NCBI RefSeq assembly: GCF_025152575.1
Contig: NZ_CP102293.1
Location: 2,170,001 to 2,234,000, forward strand
Source: Subdoligranulum variabile
Lineage (GTDB): Bacteria; Bacillota; Clostridia; Oscillospirales; Ruminococcaceae
Reading direction: 5' to 3'
Length of the DNA: 64,000 nt
The first letter of the stretch is position 1, and each line of letters starts with the position of its first letter. The notes under the pieces are model-generated. The model was not told the origin of the DNA and searched no databases. It saw only the letters and a list, made by a program, of their open reading frames with translations. A program made the translations under genes and the position numbers. Shown here one piece after another: positions 7,896 through 16,257 of the stretch.

Positions 7896-9002
7896 ATGAA
7901 TATTCAGTTGCAGGACCTGACCAAGCGTTTCCCGGCCCGGGGCCGGAAAGCCCGCGGCGAGGTCACGGCGGTGGACAGGCTGACGTTTGAAGTGCCGGAC
8001 GGTCTGCTGGTGGGATTGCTGGGCCCGTCGGGCTGCGGCAAGAGCACCACGCTGAACATGATCTGCGGGTTGGAGACCCCCACGGAGGGCAGGATCTTCT
8101 TCGGCGGGAAGGACGTGACCGACCTGCCGCCTGAACTGCGGGGTGTGGGGATGGTGTTCCAGAACTACGCTCTCTACCCGCATCTGACGGTTTTGCAGAA
8201 CATCACCTTTCCGCTGGAAAACCTGAAAGGGGCCCAGAAGCTGTCCAGGACCGAGATGCGCCGCCGCGCTTTGGAGGCCGCCGCACTGGTACAGATCGAG
8301 GAACTGTTGGACCGCAAACCGAAGGAACTCTCCGGCGGGCAGCAGCAGCGGGTGGCCATCGCCCGGGCGCTGGTCAAGATGCCCAAGGTGCTGCTGCTGG
8401 ACGAACCCCTCTCCAACCTGGACGCCCGGCTGCGGCTGCAGACCCGGGAGGAGATCTGCAAGATCCAGAAAAAGACCGGCATCACCACCCTGTTCGTCAC
8501 CCATGACCAGGAGGAGGCCATGAGCATCTCGGACCGCATCGTGGTGATGAAGGATGGTCTGCTCATGCAGCAGGGCAAACCCCAGCAGGTCTACGACGAC
8601 CCGGCCAACCTGTTTGTGGCCAAATTCCTGGGCACACCGCCCATCAATGTGTTTGAGGGCACGGTCCGGAACCAGCAGCTGCTGCTGGCCGGGCAAGATG
8701 TGCTCCCCGTGCCCGGCGCCCCGGACGGCGACGTCTGGGTGGGCATCCGCCCCGAGGGATTTGTGCCCGACCCCCAGGGCCCGGTGGTGTGCGGACTCTC
8801 CCGGGTGGAGGTCCTGGGCCGGGACGTGAGCATCGTCTGCACCCATCCCGCCTGCACCACCGACACCCTGCGGGCCATCGTCAACGCCCGCCACGATGTG
8901 GACGATGCCGCCGGTACCGTCCGCTTCACCCTGCACCCCGACAAGGTGTTCCTGTTTGATCACCAGACCGAAGCCCGCATCCGCTTCGGCACCCAGGGCT
9001 GA
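7896..9002 (+). CDS. ABC importer ATPase (UgpC/MsmK/MalK type)
   Basis: Energises import of a carbohydrate or glycerophosphodiester. Motifs in order: Walker A GPSGCGKST, Q-loop in VFQNYALYPH, signature LSGGQQQRVAIARAL, Walker B VLLLDEPLSNLD, and switch His in FVTHDQEEA. The C-terminal third forms the OB/TOBE regulatory domain usual for CUT1-family ATPases (about 370 residues). ATG at 7896 (MNIQLQ) has GGAGATG upstream; a second ATG at 7887 (MECMNI) is also possible. It is the first gene of a four-gene operon with two permeases and a binding protein. An operon with its own ATPase is of interest because many Firmicute sugar importers share one MsmK. Confidence 0.9.
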   Translation: MNIQLQDLTKRFPARGRKARGEVTAVDRLTFEVPDGLLVGLLGPSGCGKSTTLNMICGLETPTEGRIFFGGKDVTDLPPELRGVGMVFQNYALYPHLTVLQNITFPLENLKGAQKLSRTEMRRRALEAAALVQIEELLDRKPKELSGGQQQRVAIARALVKMPKVLLLDEPLSNLDARLRLQTREEICKIQKKTGITTLFVTHDQEEAMSISDRIVVMKDGLLMQQGKPQQVYDDPANLFVAKFLGTPPINVFEGTVRNQQLLLAGQDVLPVPGAPDGDVWVGIRPEGFVPDPQGPVVCGLSRVEVLGRDVSIVCTHPACTTDTLRAIVNARHDVDDAAGTVRFTLHPDKVFLFDHQTEARIRFGTQG

Positions 9003-9027
9003 CGACCCCGAAGGGAGGAAACTGTCC

Positions 9028-9918
9028 ATGCATCGCAATTCCCACAAGGCGTGGCTCTACCTGCTGCCGTCGCTGGTACTGCTGGGAGCGTTTCTCGTCT
9101 ATCCCCTCATCGACGTGCTGATCTACTCGGTGGAGGAAGGCTTCAACTTTGCCTCCCAGACCTACTTCGGGGTAGGGTTGTACAACTACAGCTATGTGCT
9201 CCACGACCCCTACTTCCTGCAGGCGGTCCGGAATACCTTCGTTCTTGTCATCATCACAGTGCCCATCTCCACCGGGCTGGCGCTGCTGATCTCGGCGGGG
9301 CTCAGCTCCATCCGGCCGCTGCGCAAACTTTACCAGACCGTCTACTTCCTGCCCTACGTCACCAATACCCTGGCCGTGGGCCTGGTCTTCATGGTGCTCT
9401 TCCAGAAGACCGAGTACACCGACGGTCTTGTGAACCTCATGCTCCGCTGGTTCGGCGCCGGACCCATCGACTTCATCAACGGTCCCCACTGGGCCAAGAT
9501 GTTCGTGCTCTGCTTCTATACCATCTGGGTGGTCATGCCTTTCAAGATCCTCGTGCTCACCGGAGCGCTGGCCTCGGTGAACCAGGACTACTACAAGGCC
9601 GCCCGGGTGGACGGCACCTCCCGGCGGCGGATCTTCTTCCGCATCACCCTGCCGCTCATCTCGCCCATGATCGTCTATCTGGTCATCACCGGCTTCATCG
9701 GCGCCTTCAAGGCCTACAGCGACGCGGTGGCCCTCTTCGGCACCGACCTCAACGCCGCGGGGATGAACACCATCGTGGGCTATGTCTACGACATGCTCTA
9801 CGGTGACAGCGGCGGCTACCCGTCCTACGCGTCGGCGGCGGCCATCATCCTGTTCGTCATCGTCCTCACCATCACCTGCATCAACCTGCTGGTCACCCGC
9901 CGGCAGCTGCGCGACTAA
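9028..9918 (+). CDS. ABC importer permease, MalF/UgpA-like
   Basis: 296 residues with about six membrane helices. The EAA loop that docks on the ATPase reads YYKAARVDGTSRRRIFFRITLPLISP. Start chosen at ATG 9028 because GGGAGGAAA lies 7 bases before it; the frame is open further upstream without a ribosome site. It follows the ATPase by 25 bases and precedes the second permease by 12 bases. It forms the heterodimeric channel with the next gene product. Confidence 0.9.
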   Translation: MHRNSHKAWLYLLPSLVLLGAFLVYPLIDVLIYSVEEGFNFASQTYFGVGLYNYSYVLHDPYFLQAVRNTFVLVIITVPISTGLALLISAGLSSIRPLRKLYQTVYFLPYVTNTLAVGLVFMVLFQKTEYTDGLVNLMLRWFGAGPIDFINGPHWAKMFVLCFYTIWVVMPFKILVLTGALASVNQDYYKAARVDGTSRRRIFFRITLPLISPMIVYLVITGFIGAFKAYSDAVALFGTDLNAAGMNTIVGYVYDMLYGDSGGYPSYASAAAIILFVIVLTITCINLLVTRRQLRD

Positions 9919-9930
9919 GGAGGCTGTACT

Positions 9931-10800
9931 ATGTCGGAAGATTTTGAAGCCCGGCGCCGTGCGGCCGGCCGCAAAGCGGGGCTGCGCCAGGCGCTGACCT
10001 ATCTGGGACTCAGCATCTGGGCCGTGGTGGTGCTCTTTCCGTTCTACTGGATGGTGCTCACCTCGCTGAAGAGCTACGGTGCCTACAACTCGGAGCATAC
10101 GCCCCAGTTCTTTACCCTGCATCCCACCCTGGAAAACTATCAGCAGGCTTTCACGGCGGTGCCGCTGGGGGGCTATCTGCTCAATACCCTGATCTTCGCC
10201 CTCATCACCACCGCGGCCATGGTGGTGGTCAGCACGCTGGCCGCCTACGCCTTCGCCCGGCTGGAGTTCCGGGGCAAGAACCTGCTCTTCGGGGCCTTTC
10301 TGTCCCTCATGATGATCCCCAGCGAACTGGTGGTCATCACCAACTATGTGACCATCACCAACCTGGATCTGCGCAACACCTTCACCGGCCTGATCCTGCC
10401 CTCCATCACCTCCATCTTCTATATCTACCTGCTCAAGGAGAGCTTTGAGCAGGTGCCCGACGAACTCTACCGGGCGGCCAAGGTGGACGGCACCTCCGAC
10501 CTGAAATATCTGTGGAAGGTCATGATCCCCATCTGCCGCCCCACCATCGTCACGGTGACGATTCTCAAGCTCATCGAATGCTGGAACTCCTACGTCTGGC
10601 CCCGGCTGGTCACCGACGATCAGGCCTACTTCCTGGTGTCCAACGGCATCCAGCAGATCCGGGAGGAGGGCTTCGGCCGGGAGAATATCCCCGCCATGAT
10701 GGCCGCCGTGGTGGTCATCTCGGTGCCGCTGGTGGCGCTCTTCCTGGCGTTCCGCAACAAGATCATGGAGGGCGCGTCCCGGGGAGGCATCAAAGGATGA
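9931..10800 (+). CDS. ABC importer permease, MalG/UgpE-like
   Basis: 289 residues with about six helices. The EAA loop LYRAAKVDGTSDLKYLWKVMIPICRP matches the MalG-type permease. The ribosome site AAGGAGG is 9 bases before ATG. The C-terminus (NKIMEGASRGGIKG) is the typical MEGxxxGGxKG tail of CUT1 permeases. The stop overlaps the start of the binding-protein gene by 4 bases (ATGA). Confidence 0.9.
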   Translation: MSEDFEARRRAAGRKAGLRQALTYLGLSIWAVVVLFPFYWMVLTSLKSYGAYNSEHTPQFFTLHPTLENYQQAFTAVPLGGYLLNTLIFALITTAAMVVVSTLAAYAFARLEFRGKNLLFGAFLSLMMIPSELVVITNYVTITNLDLRNTFTGLILPSITSIFYIYLLKESFEQVPDELYRAAKVDGTSDLKYLWKVMIPICRPTIVTVTILKLIECWNSYVWPRLVTDDQAYFLVSNGIQQIREEGFGRENIPAMMAAVVVISVPLVALFLAFRNKIMEGASRGGIKG

Positions 10801-12425
10801 AAAAGTTTATATCCCTCTGCACGGCGGCGCTGCTGCTGGGGGCGCTGGCGCTCTCGGGCTGCCACGGCCGCCGGGAACAGGCGGCCTTCGCGGTGCCGGA
10901 CTCCTTTGACACCTCGAAAAACTACGAGGTGGTCTTCTGGGCCAAGAACGATACCAACAAGACCCAGACCGACATTTATAAGCAGGCCATCGAGGATTTC
11001 CAGCAGCTCTATCCCAACATTACGGTGACGCTGCGGCTCTACACCGACTACGGCGATATCTACAACGACGTCATCACCAACATCTCCACCGGCACCACTC
11101 CCAACGTCTGCATCACCTATCCCGACCACATCGCCACCTACCTTACCGGCGATAACGTAGTGGTACCCCTGGACGACCTGTTTGCCGACGAGCACTACGG
11201 TCTGGGCGGTGACGAGCTGCTCTACGACGGCCCCGCACAGGACGAGATCGTGCCCCAGTTCCTGGAGGAATGTAAGCTGGGCGGCAGCTACTACGCCATC
11301 CCCTATATGCGCTCCACCGAGGCCTGCTACATCAACAAGGATTTTGTGGAAGCGCTGGGCTATGAAGTCCCCGATGTGCTGACCTGGGATTTTGTGTGGG
11401 AAGTGTCGGAAGCGGCGGCCGCCACCAAGGGGGCCGACGGGGTCTACAGCCTCAACGGCCAGAAGGTGCTGATCCCGTTCCTCTACAAATCCACCGACAA
11501 TATGATGATCCAGATGCTGCGCCAGAAGGGGGCGGGCTACTCCACCTCCACCGGCGACATCCAGCTCTTCAACGACACCACCACCCAGCTGCTGGAGGGC
11601 ATCGCCGCCCATACGGCCAGCGGCGCCTTCTCCACCTTTAAAATTTCCGGCTACCCGGCCAACTTCCTCAACGCCGGGCAGTGCGTCTTTGCGGTGGACT
11701 CCACCGCCGGTTCCACCTGGATGGGCAGCGACGCGCCGCTGATGGACATTGCCGCCGACGAGGTAGTCTCCTTTGACACCGAAGTGCGGATGATCCCCCA
11801 GTTTGACCCCGACCATCCCCAGATGATCTCCCAGGGGCCGTCGATTTGCATCTTCAACAAGGAGGATCCCCAGGAGGTGCTGGCCTCCTGGCTGTTTGCC
11901 CAGTATCTGCTCACCGACAAGGTACAGATCGCCTACTCCGAGACGGAGGGCTATGTGCCGGTGACCACCAAAGCCCAGCAGGACCCCGACTATCAGGACT
12001 ATCTGAGCCGGGCGGGAGAGGACAACGATACCCACTACCAGGTCAAGCTGGATGCCGTGCAGCTGCTGCTGGACCATCTGGACGATACCTTCGTGACGGC
12101 GGTCTTCAACGGCTCGGCCTCCCTGCGGGACGCGGCGGGTCAGCTCATCGAGGACGTGACCAAGTCGGTGCGGCGCAGCCAGACGGTGGATGAAGCCTAT
12201 ATCCAGTCCCTCTATGCCGATACCCAGTCTCTCTACCATCTGGACGCTGCTTCCCCCTCGGGCGGCAAGGCGGATCTCGGTCCGCTGCCCGGCACGGCGG
12301 TGGCGCTGCTGGCAGGCCTGGCCCTGGCCTGGGTGCTGATTCTTGCCTACCTGGCGGTCCAGACGATGCGCCGCCGCCGTGCCCAAACGGTGCAAAAAGG
12401 CCTTGATGTGGGCAAAAAAGGTTGA
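10797..12425 (+). CDS. ABC importer substrate-binding lipoprotein with an extra C-terminal membrane segment
   Basis: Extracellular family 1 (UgpB/MalE-like) binding protein. The signal peptide ends in a lipobox (LALSGC, Cys at residue 22), so it should be lipid-anchored. The body has the usual FWAKNDTNKTQTDIYK and PNITVTLR start and an IPYMRSTEACYINKD hinge region. Unusually, residues about 490-525 (GTAVALLAGLALAWVLILAYLAV) form a strong hydrophobic helix followed by RRRR, giving a second membrane anchor that normal binding proteins lack. At 542 residues it is about 100 longer than usual. It overlaps the permease gene, last in the operon. Glycerol-3-phosphate or an oligosaccharide are possible ligands; none can be assigned. 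Confidence 0.87.
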   Translation: MKKFISLCTAALLLGALALSGCHGRREQAAFAVPDSFDTSKNYEVVFWAKNDTNKTQTDIYKQAIEDFQQLYPNITVTLRLYTDYGDIYNDVITNISTGTTPNVCITYPDHIATYLTGDNVVVPLDDLFADEHYGLGGDELLYDGPAQDEIVPQFLEECKLGGSYYAIPYMRSTEACYINKDFVEALGYEVPDVLTWDFVWEVSEAAAATKGADGVYSLNGQKVLIPFLYKSTDNMMIQMLRQKGAGYSTSTGDIQLFNDTTTQLLEGIAAHTASGAFSTFKISGYPANFLNAGQCVFAVDSTAGSTWMGSDAPLMDIAADEVVSFDTEVRMIPQFDPDHPQMISQGPSICIFNKEDPQEVLASWLFAQYLLTDKVQIAYSETEGYVPVTTKAQQDPDYQDYLSRAGEDNDTHYQVKLDAVQLLLDHLDDTFVTAVFNGSASLRDAAGQLIEDVTKSVRRSQTVDEAYIQSLYADTQSLYHLDAASPSGGKADLGPLPGTAVALLAGLALAWVLILAYLAVQTMRRRRAQTVQKGLDVGKKG

Positions 12426-12449
12426 TTTTCCTGCCCGTTGCGGTATAAT
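12422..12449 (+). promoter_or_regulatory. Promoter of the OB-fold-like lipoprotein gene
   Basis: TTGATT at 12422-12427, 16-base spacer, perfect TATAAT at 12444-12449, 50 bases before the start codon. Confidence 0.65.
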
Positions 12450-12498
12450 AGCAAGGGAATCGCACCTGACTGCGGTCCCGTTAAGGAGGATAAGAATA

Positions 12499-13326
12499 AT
12501 GAAAAAGATTTTGTCTGTGCTGATGGCACTGGGCATGACCTTCTCGCTCGCCGCCTGTGCGGGCAGCACTTCGTCTTCCAGCGAAGCTGCTTCCGAGTCT
12601 GAGTCTGCCTCTGCCGCCGAGTCCGAGGCTGTTTCTTCCGAAGCGGCCACTTCCGAGGCTGCCGCTGCCGGCACCGTGATGAGCTATGACGAGTACATGG
12701 CCGCCGATCTGGACACCGAGGTCACCATCGAAGCCTACGTCCAGGCCAAGCAGTCCTGGTACGCCGATCAGGCTACCGCCACCGTCTATCTGCAGGACCA
12801 GGATGGCGCCTACTTTGCCTATGACATGGCCTGCTCCGAAGAGGACTACGACAAGCTGACCCAGGGCACCTGCATCCGCGTCACCGGTTACAAGAGCGAG
12901 TGGAGCGGCGAGGTGGAGATCATTGATGCGACCTTTACCTTCGTGGACGGCGCCGACACCTTCGTGGCCGAGCCTCTGGATGTCACCGAGCTGCTGGGCA
13001 CCGACGAGCTCATCGACCATCAGAACGAGCTGGTCACCTTCAAGGGCCTGACCGTGGAGCCCAGCACCGATGCCAACGGCAACGAGGCTGCCTTCCTGTA
13101 CAACTACGACGGCTCCGGTGAGGACGGCGACGACCTGTACTTCAACGTTTCCTACAACGGCGAGACCTACACCTTCACCGTGGAGAGCTACCTCTGCGAC
13201 AACACCACCGACGTGTACAGCGCCGTGAAGAATCTGCAGGTGGGCCAGACCATCGATGCCGAGGGCTTCCTCTACTGGTACGAGGGCGTCAACCCCCACA
13301 TCACTTCGGTCACCGTCACCGGCTGA
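12499..13326 (+). CDS. Acidic lipoprotein with probable OB-fold domains
   Basis: 275 residues. Signal peptide with lipobox SLAAC (Cys at residue 20), then a Ser/Ala/Glu low-complexity spacer to about residue 55. From there two similar strand-rich blocks: DTEVTIEAYVQAKQSWY ... VYLQDQDGAYFAY, and the later NELVTFKGLTVEP ... DDLYFNVSYNGETYTFTVESYL. The patterns resemble secreted OB-fold (nucleic-acid or ligand-binding) lipoproteins common in gut Firmicutes. No enzyme motif is visible. It has its own promoter and terminator, so it is separate from the ABC operon. Function unknown. Confidence 0.75.
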   Translation: MKKILSVLMALGMTFSLAACAGSTSSSSEAASESESASAAESEAVSSEAATSEAAAAGTVMSYDEYMAADLDTEVTIEAYVQAKQSWYADQATATVYLQDQDGAYFAYDMACSEEDYDKLTQGTCIRVTGYKSEWSGEVEIIDATFTFVDGADTFVAEPLDVTELLGTDELIDHQNELVTFKGLTVEPSTDANGNEAAFLYNYDGSGEDGDDLYFNVSYNGETYTFTVESYLCDNTTDVYSAVKNLQVGQTIDAEGFLYWYEGVNPHITSVTVTG

Positions 13327-13349
13327 TCGGAAAAAAGCGCGATCTTTCG

Positions 13350-13379
13350 GGCGGCACAGCTTGGGCTGTGCCGCCTTTT
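13350..13379 (+). terminator. Terminator after the OB-fold-like lipoprotein
   Basis: GGCGGCACAGC (13350-13360), loop TTGG, GCTGTGCCGCC (13365-13375), then TTTT. Confidence 0.85.
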
Positions 13380-13416
13380 GTGCTATACTGGAACCAAAAA
13401 ACGGGAGGAATGGCCC

Positions 13417-13587
13417 ATGCGGATCATCACACTCATGGAGAACGCCCCCGGTGCGCCCACAACGGGATTCTCAACATTCCGGACCGCTGCCGGCCGCTGT
13501 ACCGGCAAAACCGCCCGGGGTGGGCTGCTGAAAATTCCGGGGGATCAGCTGCAGCCGCTGCACAGCGGGATGCCGCTGGACCTGTGA
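13417..13587 (+). pseudogene. Internally deleted remnant of an MBL-fold metallohydrolase gene
   Basis: The 56-codon frame starts with MRIITLMENAPGAP, which matches the beginning of MBL-fold hydrolases of the 7,8-dihydropterin-6-yl-methyl-aminobenzene-phosphate synthase-like group. It ends with CTGKTA...LLK...GDQLQPLHSGMPLDL, which matches their C-terminus (HCTG, GD, LHTG, LEL pattern). The roughly 200 residues between, including all HxHxDH metal ligands, are missing, and the usual His before CTG is Arg. GGGAGGAA precedes the ATG, and a TTGGGC/TATACT promoter overlaps the upstream terminator. The simplest reading is a gene shortened by one large in-frame deletion. This rests on family patterns I remember, not on an alignment. 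Confidence 0.55.
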
Positions 13588-13604
13588 GCAAGGAGGAAAG
13601 CAAG

Positions 13605-13955
13605 ATGGACCGTGCCCAAGTGATCCGCCTCTGCCTGCAGCTGCCCGACGCCTGGGAGGATTATCCCTTCCATGACCCCAACTGGACCGTCATGCGGCAC
13701 AAAAGCAACCATAAATCCTTTGCCCTGATCTTTGAACACCAGGGAAAACTCTGGGTCAACGTCAAGGCGGAGCCCGGCTGGGGAGATTTCTGGAAATCCA
13801 CCTATCCGGCGGTGGTCCCGGCCTACCACATGAACAAACGCCACTGGATCGGCATCATCCTGGACGGATCCATGACCGAGAACCAAGTGTTCCAGCTCAT
13901 CGGCGAAAGCTATGCCCTGACAGCCCCCAAAGCCGCCCATCCCAAACACCCATAA
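13605..13955 (+). CDS. MmcQ/YjbR family protein
   Basis: 116 residues. The pattern PDAWEDYPF, then WTVMRHKSNHKSFALIFEHQGKLWVNVKA and a C-terminal VVPAYHMNKRHWIGIILDG, is the YjbR (CyaY-like fold) domain over its full length. AAGGAGGAAA precedes the ATG by 6 bases. It lies 17 bases after the MBL remnant, so the two were probably one transcript. YjbR proteins are often called DNA-binding, but their role is not established. Confidence 0.85.
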   Translation: MDRAQVIRLCLQLPDAWEDYPFHDPNWTVMRHKSNHKSFALIFEHQGKLWVNVKAEPGWGDFWKSTYPAVVPAYHMNKRHWIGIILDGSMTENQVFQLIGESYALTAPKAAHPKHP

Positions 13956-13961
13956 CCCTGG

Positions 13962-13995
13962 CAGTGCCTTCCCGGAAAGGCGCTGCTGTTTTTTT
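13962..13995 (+). terminator. Terminator after the YjbR gene
   Basis: CAGTGCCTT pairs with AAGGCGCTG (one G-U type pair), followed by seven Ts at 13989-13995. Confidence 0.75.
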
Positions 13996-14029
13996 GCTGT
14001 AAAAATTCGCAAAATGGGCAAAATTTTTG

Positions 14030-14057
14030 TTGCTTTTTTAACAAGGCGTGGTACAAT
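14030..14057 (+). promoter_or_regulatory. Promoter of the TetR/redox operon
   Basis: TACAAT at 14052-14057 with TTGCTT at 14030-14035 (16-base spacer); an alternative TTGTTG at 14027 gives 19 bases. Confidence 0.5.
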
Positions 14058-14069
14058 GGAATCATAAAA

Positions 14070-14081
14070 TAACACCTGTTA
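14070..14081 (+). promoter_or_regulatory. Candidate TetR operator
   Basis: Perfect inverted repeat TAACA-CC-TGTTA just after the expected transcript start and 16 bases before the regulator's ATG. The position suits autorepression, but TetR operators are often longer, so this is tentative. Confidence 0.35.
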
Positions 14082-14097
14082 CAAAAAAGGAGGACCC

Positions 14098-14688
14098 ATG
14101 CCGCGTACCAAACAGATTGAGAAGGAGGACATCCTGCGCGCCGCCACAGAGATCATCCGGCAAAAAGGGGAGGGCGCGCTGACGGTGCGCAGTATAGCGG
14201 GGGAGCTGGGGTGTTCCACCCAGCCGCTGTATTACGAATTTGAAAACGTGGAGCAGCTGCGGGCAGCGCTGCTGCCCTATGTGCGGGAGCACTATCTGCA
14301 GTTCCGGTGCAGCAACTATAAAGAGTTTGGCCGCCATTTCCTGAACTTTGCCCGGCAGGAGAAGGAACTGTTCCGGTTCGTCTATCTGCGCCGCCGGGCG
14401 CCGGGGGAGACGCTGCTGGATGACATCAACTTTGACGAGACCATCCGGCTGCTCAGCCAGAACCTGGAGATGGATCCCGAGACCGCCCGCCGGATGCATC
14501 ACCAGATGCAGTATCGCTGTTACGGTATGGGCGTCATGCTGGCCACCGACTACTGCGAACTCACGGAGGCGCAGATCGAAGCCGAACTGACCGAGTTTTA
14601 CATCATCATCCTGCGCCATTACAAGGGCATTACCGACGACGCCCAGCTGCAGTACTGGCTGGGGCGTTCCCGCCATCTGATCCTGTGA
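14098..14688 (+). CDS. TetR-family regulator
   Basis: 196 residues. The N-terminal helix-turn-helix (residues about 10-56) reads KEDILRAATEIIRQKGEGALTVRSIAGELGCSTQPLYYEF, a standard TetR DNA-binding domain. The rest is a helical ligand domain of the TetR_C WHG-like type. AAGGAGG lies 6 bases before the ATG. It is 17 bases upstream of a flavin oxidoreductase gene and its reductase, and a 12-base palindrome lies in its leader, so it likely represses its own operon until a ligand related to the enzyme's substrate appears. The ligand is unknown. Confidence 0.88.
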   Translation: MPRTKQIEKEDILRAATEIIRQKGEGALTVRSIAGELGCSTQPLYYEFENVEQLRAALLPYVREHYLQFRCSNYKEFGRHFLNFARQEKELFRFVYLRRRAPGETLLDDINFDETIRLLSQNLEMDPETARRMHHQMQYRCYGMGVMLATDYCELTEAQIEAELTEFYIIILRHYKGITDDAQLQYWLGRSRHLIL

Positions 14689-14705
14689 TTTGCAAGGAGG
14701 TTTTT

Positions 14706-16256
14706 ATGGAAACGCAAAACACAAAACGCTATGACGTGGTGGTCATCGGCGCCGGCAACGGCGGTCTGACCGCCGCCATCCGGGTGCTGCAGGGCGGGTA
14801 TTCCTGCCTGCTGCTGGAAAAGCACAATCTGCCCGGCGGCTTTGCCACCAGTTTCAAGCGGGGGCGCTTCGAGTTCGAGGCCAGCCTGCACGAGCTCAAC
14901 GACTTCGGTTCGCCCACCGAACCCGGCGACATCCGCACGCTGTTCCGGGACCTGGGGGTGGAGGACAAGATCGACTGGATCCGCATCCCCGAGGCCTACC
15001 ACCTGATCACCACCGACAAGAAATATGACTGCGAGATGCCCTTCGGCGTGGAGGCCTTCATCGACAAGATGGAGCAGTATGTGCCGGGTTCCCGCAAATC
15101 CATGACGGAATTCTTCGAACTCTGCAACGAGGTGCGGGACGCCCAGACCTACTCCAACTCGGTGAACGGCAACACCGATTCGGACTATATGAAGTCCCAT
15201 TTCCCCAACTTCATCAAGGCAGGCAGCTACTCGGTGAATGAGGTGCTGGACGCCCTGAAGATGCCCAAGGCGGCCCAGGACATCCTCAACGCCTACTGGT
15301 GCTATCTGGGCGTGGACTGCGACCGGCTGAGCTTTTTGCACTACGGCTCCATGGTCATCCGCTACATTACCCGGGATGCCTGGATGCCCAAGATGCGCTC
15401 CCACGAGATCAGCCTGGCCATGGACGCCCGCATCAGGGAGCTGGGCGGTGACATCTGGTATCATTCCGAGGCTGCGTCCATCCTCACCGATGCCAACCGG
15501 GCCATCACCGGCGTGCAGCTCACCGACGGCACCGTCATCGAGACCCGCCATGTCATCGCCAACTGTGCCCCGCACCTGGTTTTTGGCAAGATGCTGGACA
15601 AGAAGTCCGTCACCGAGGCCCAGGTCCGCGCCACCAACGCCCGGACCTTCGCGGGCCGCGGCTTCACCCTTTTCCTGGGACTCAACAAATCCGCCGAGGA
15701 ACTGGGCATCAAGAGCCACAACTACTTCATCTACGATACCGCCGACACCGCCAAACAGTACGACCTGATGCGCAAGGTTTCCACCAACCATGCCCAGGCC
15801 ACCGTCTGCCTGAACAACGCCTACCCCGAGTGCTCCCCCGAGGGCACCTGCATGATGTATTTCACCACCCTCATCATGTCGGACGACTGGGGCAATGTCT
15901 CCGAGACGGACTACTTCAAGGCCAAGGACCGCCTGGCAGAGGATATGATCAACGTCTTTGAGCGGGAGACCGGCTGCAAGATCCGCGATGCCATCGAGGA
16001 GATCGCCGTGGCGTCCCCCACGACCTACGCGCGGTACTGCGGCCATCCCGAGGGCGTCATCTATGGCTACGAGACCGCCGGCTGGGACAGCCTGATGCCC
16101 CGCATGATGATGATGAAGGAGGACGCCGCCCTCTGCCCGGGTCTGCGGTTTGCCGGCGGCTACGCCATGCGTTCCAGCGGCTATTCCAGTGCCTATGTGT
16201 CGGGCGATCTGTCCGGCCGCCAGACGGTGGGCGATCTCAAGAAGGAGGCGCAGTGA
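14706..16256 (+). CDS. FAD-dependent oxidoreductase, phytoene desaturase/retinol saturase-like
   Basis: 516 residues. The N-terminal Rossmann dinucleotide site reads VVVIGAGNGGLTAAIRVLQGGYSCLLLEKHN, followed by PGGFATSFKRGRFEFEASLHEL, the typical CrtI/RetSat arrangement. The C-terminal FAD site is GLRFAGGYAMRSSGYSSAYVSGDLSGRQ. In the family it adds or removes hydrogen across C=C bonds of hydrophobic polyenes or similar molecules. The start at 14706 has GCAAGGAGG 6 bases upstream. The next gene, a ferredoxin reductase-like protein, begins 1 base after the stop and is the obvious electron partner. No carotenoid synthesis genes are present, so the substrate is probably an external lipid, steroid or retinoid-like compound. 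This last point is inference. Confidence 0.83.
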   Translation: METQNTKRYDVVVIGAGNGGLTAAIRVLQGGYSCLLLEKHNLPGGFATSFKRGRFEFEASLHELNDFGSPTEPGDIRTLFRDLGVEDKIDWIRIPEAYHLITTDKKYDCEMPFGVEAFIDKMEQYVPGSRKSMTEFFELCNEVRDAQTYSNSVNGNTDSDYMKSHFPNFIKAGSYSVNEVLDALKMPKAAQDILNAYWCYLGVDCDRLSFLHYGSMVIRYITRDAWMPKMRSHEISLAMDARIRELGGDIWYHSEAASILTDANRAITGVQLTDGTVIETRHVIANCAPHLVFGKMLDKKSVTEAQVRATNARTFAGRGFTLFLGLNKSAEELGIKSHNYFIYDTADTAKQYDLMRKVSTNHAQATVCLNNAYPECSPEGTCMMYFTTLIMSDDWGNVSETDYFKAKDRLAEDMINVFERETGCKIRDAIEEIAVASPTTYARYCGHPEGVIYGYETAGWDSLMPRMMMMKEDAALCPGLRFAGGYAMRSSGYSSAYVSGDLSGRQTVGDLKKEAQ

Positions 16257-16257
16257 T

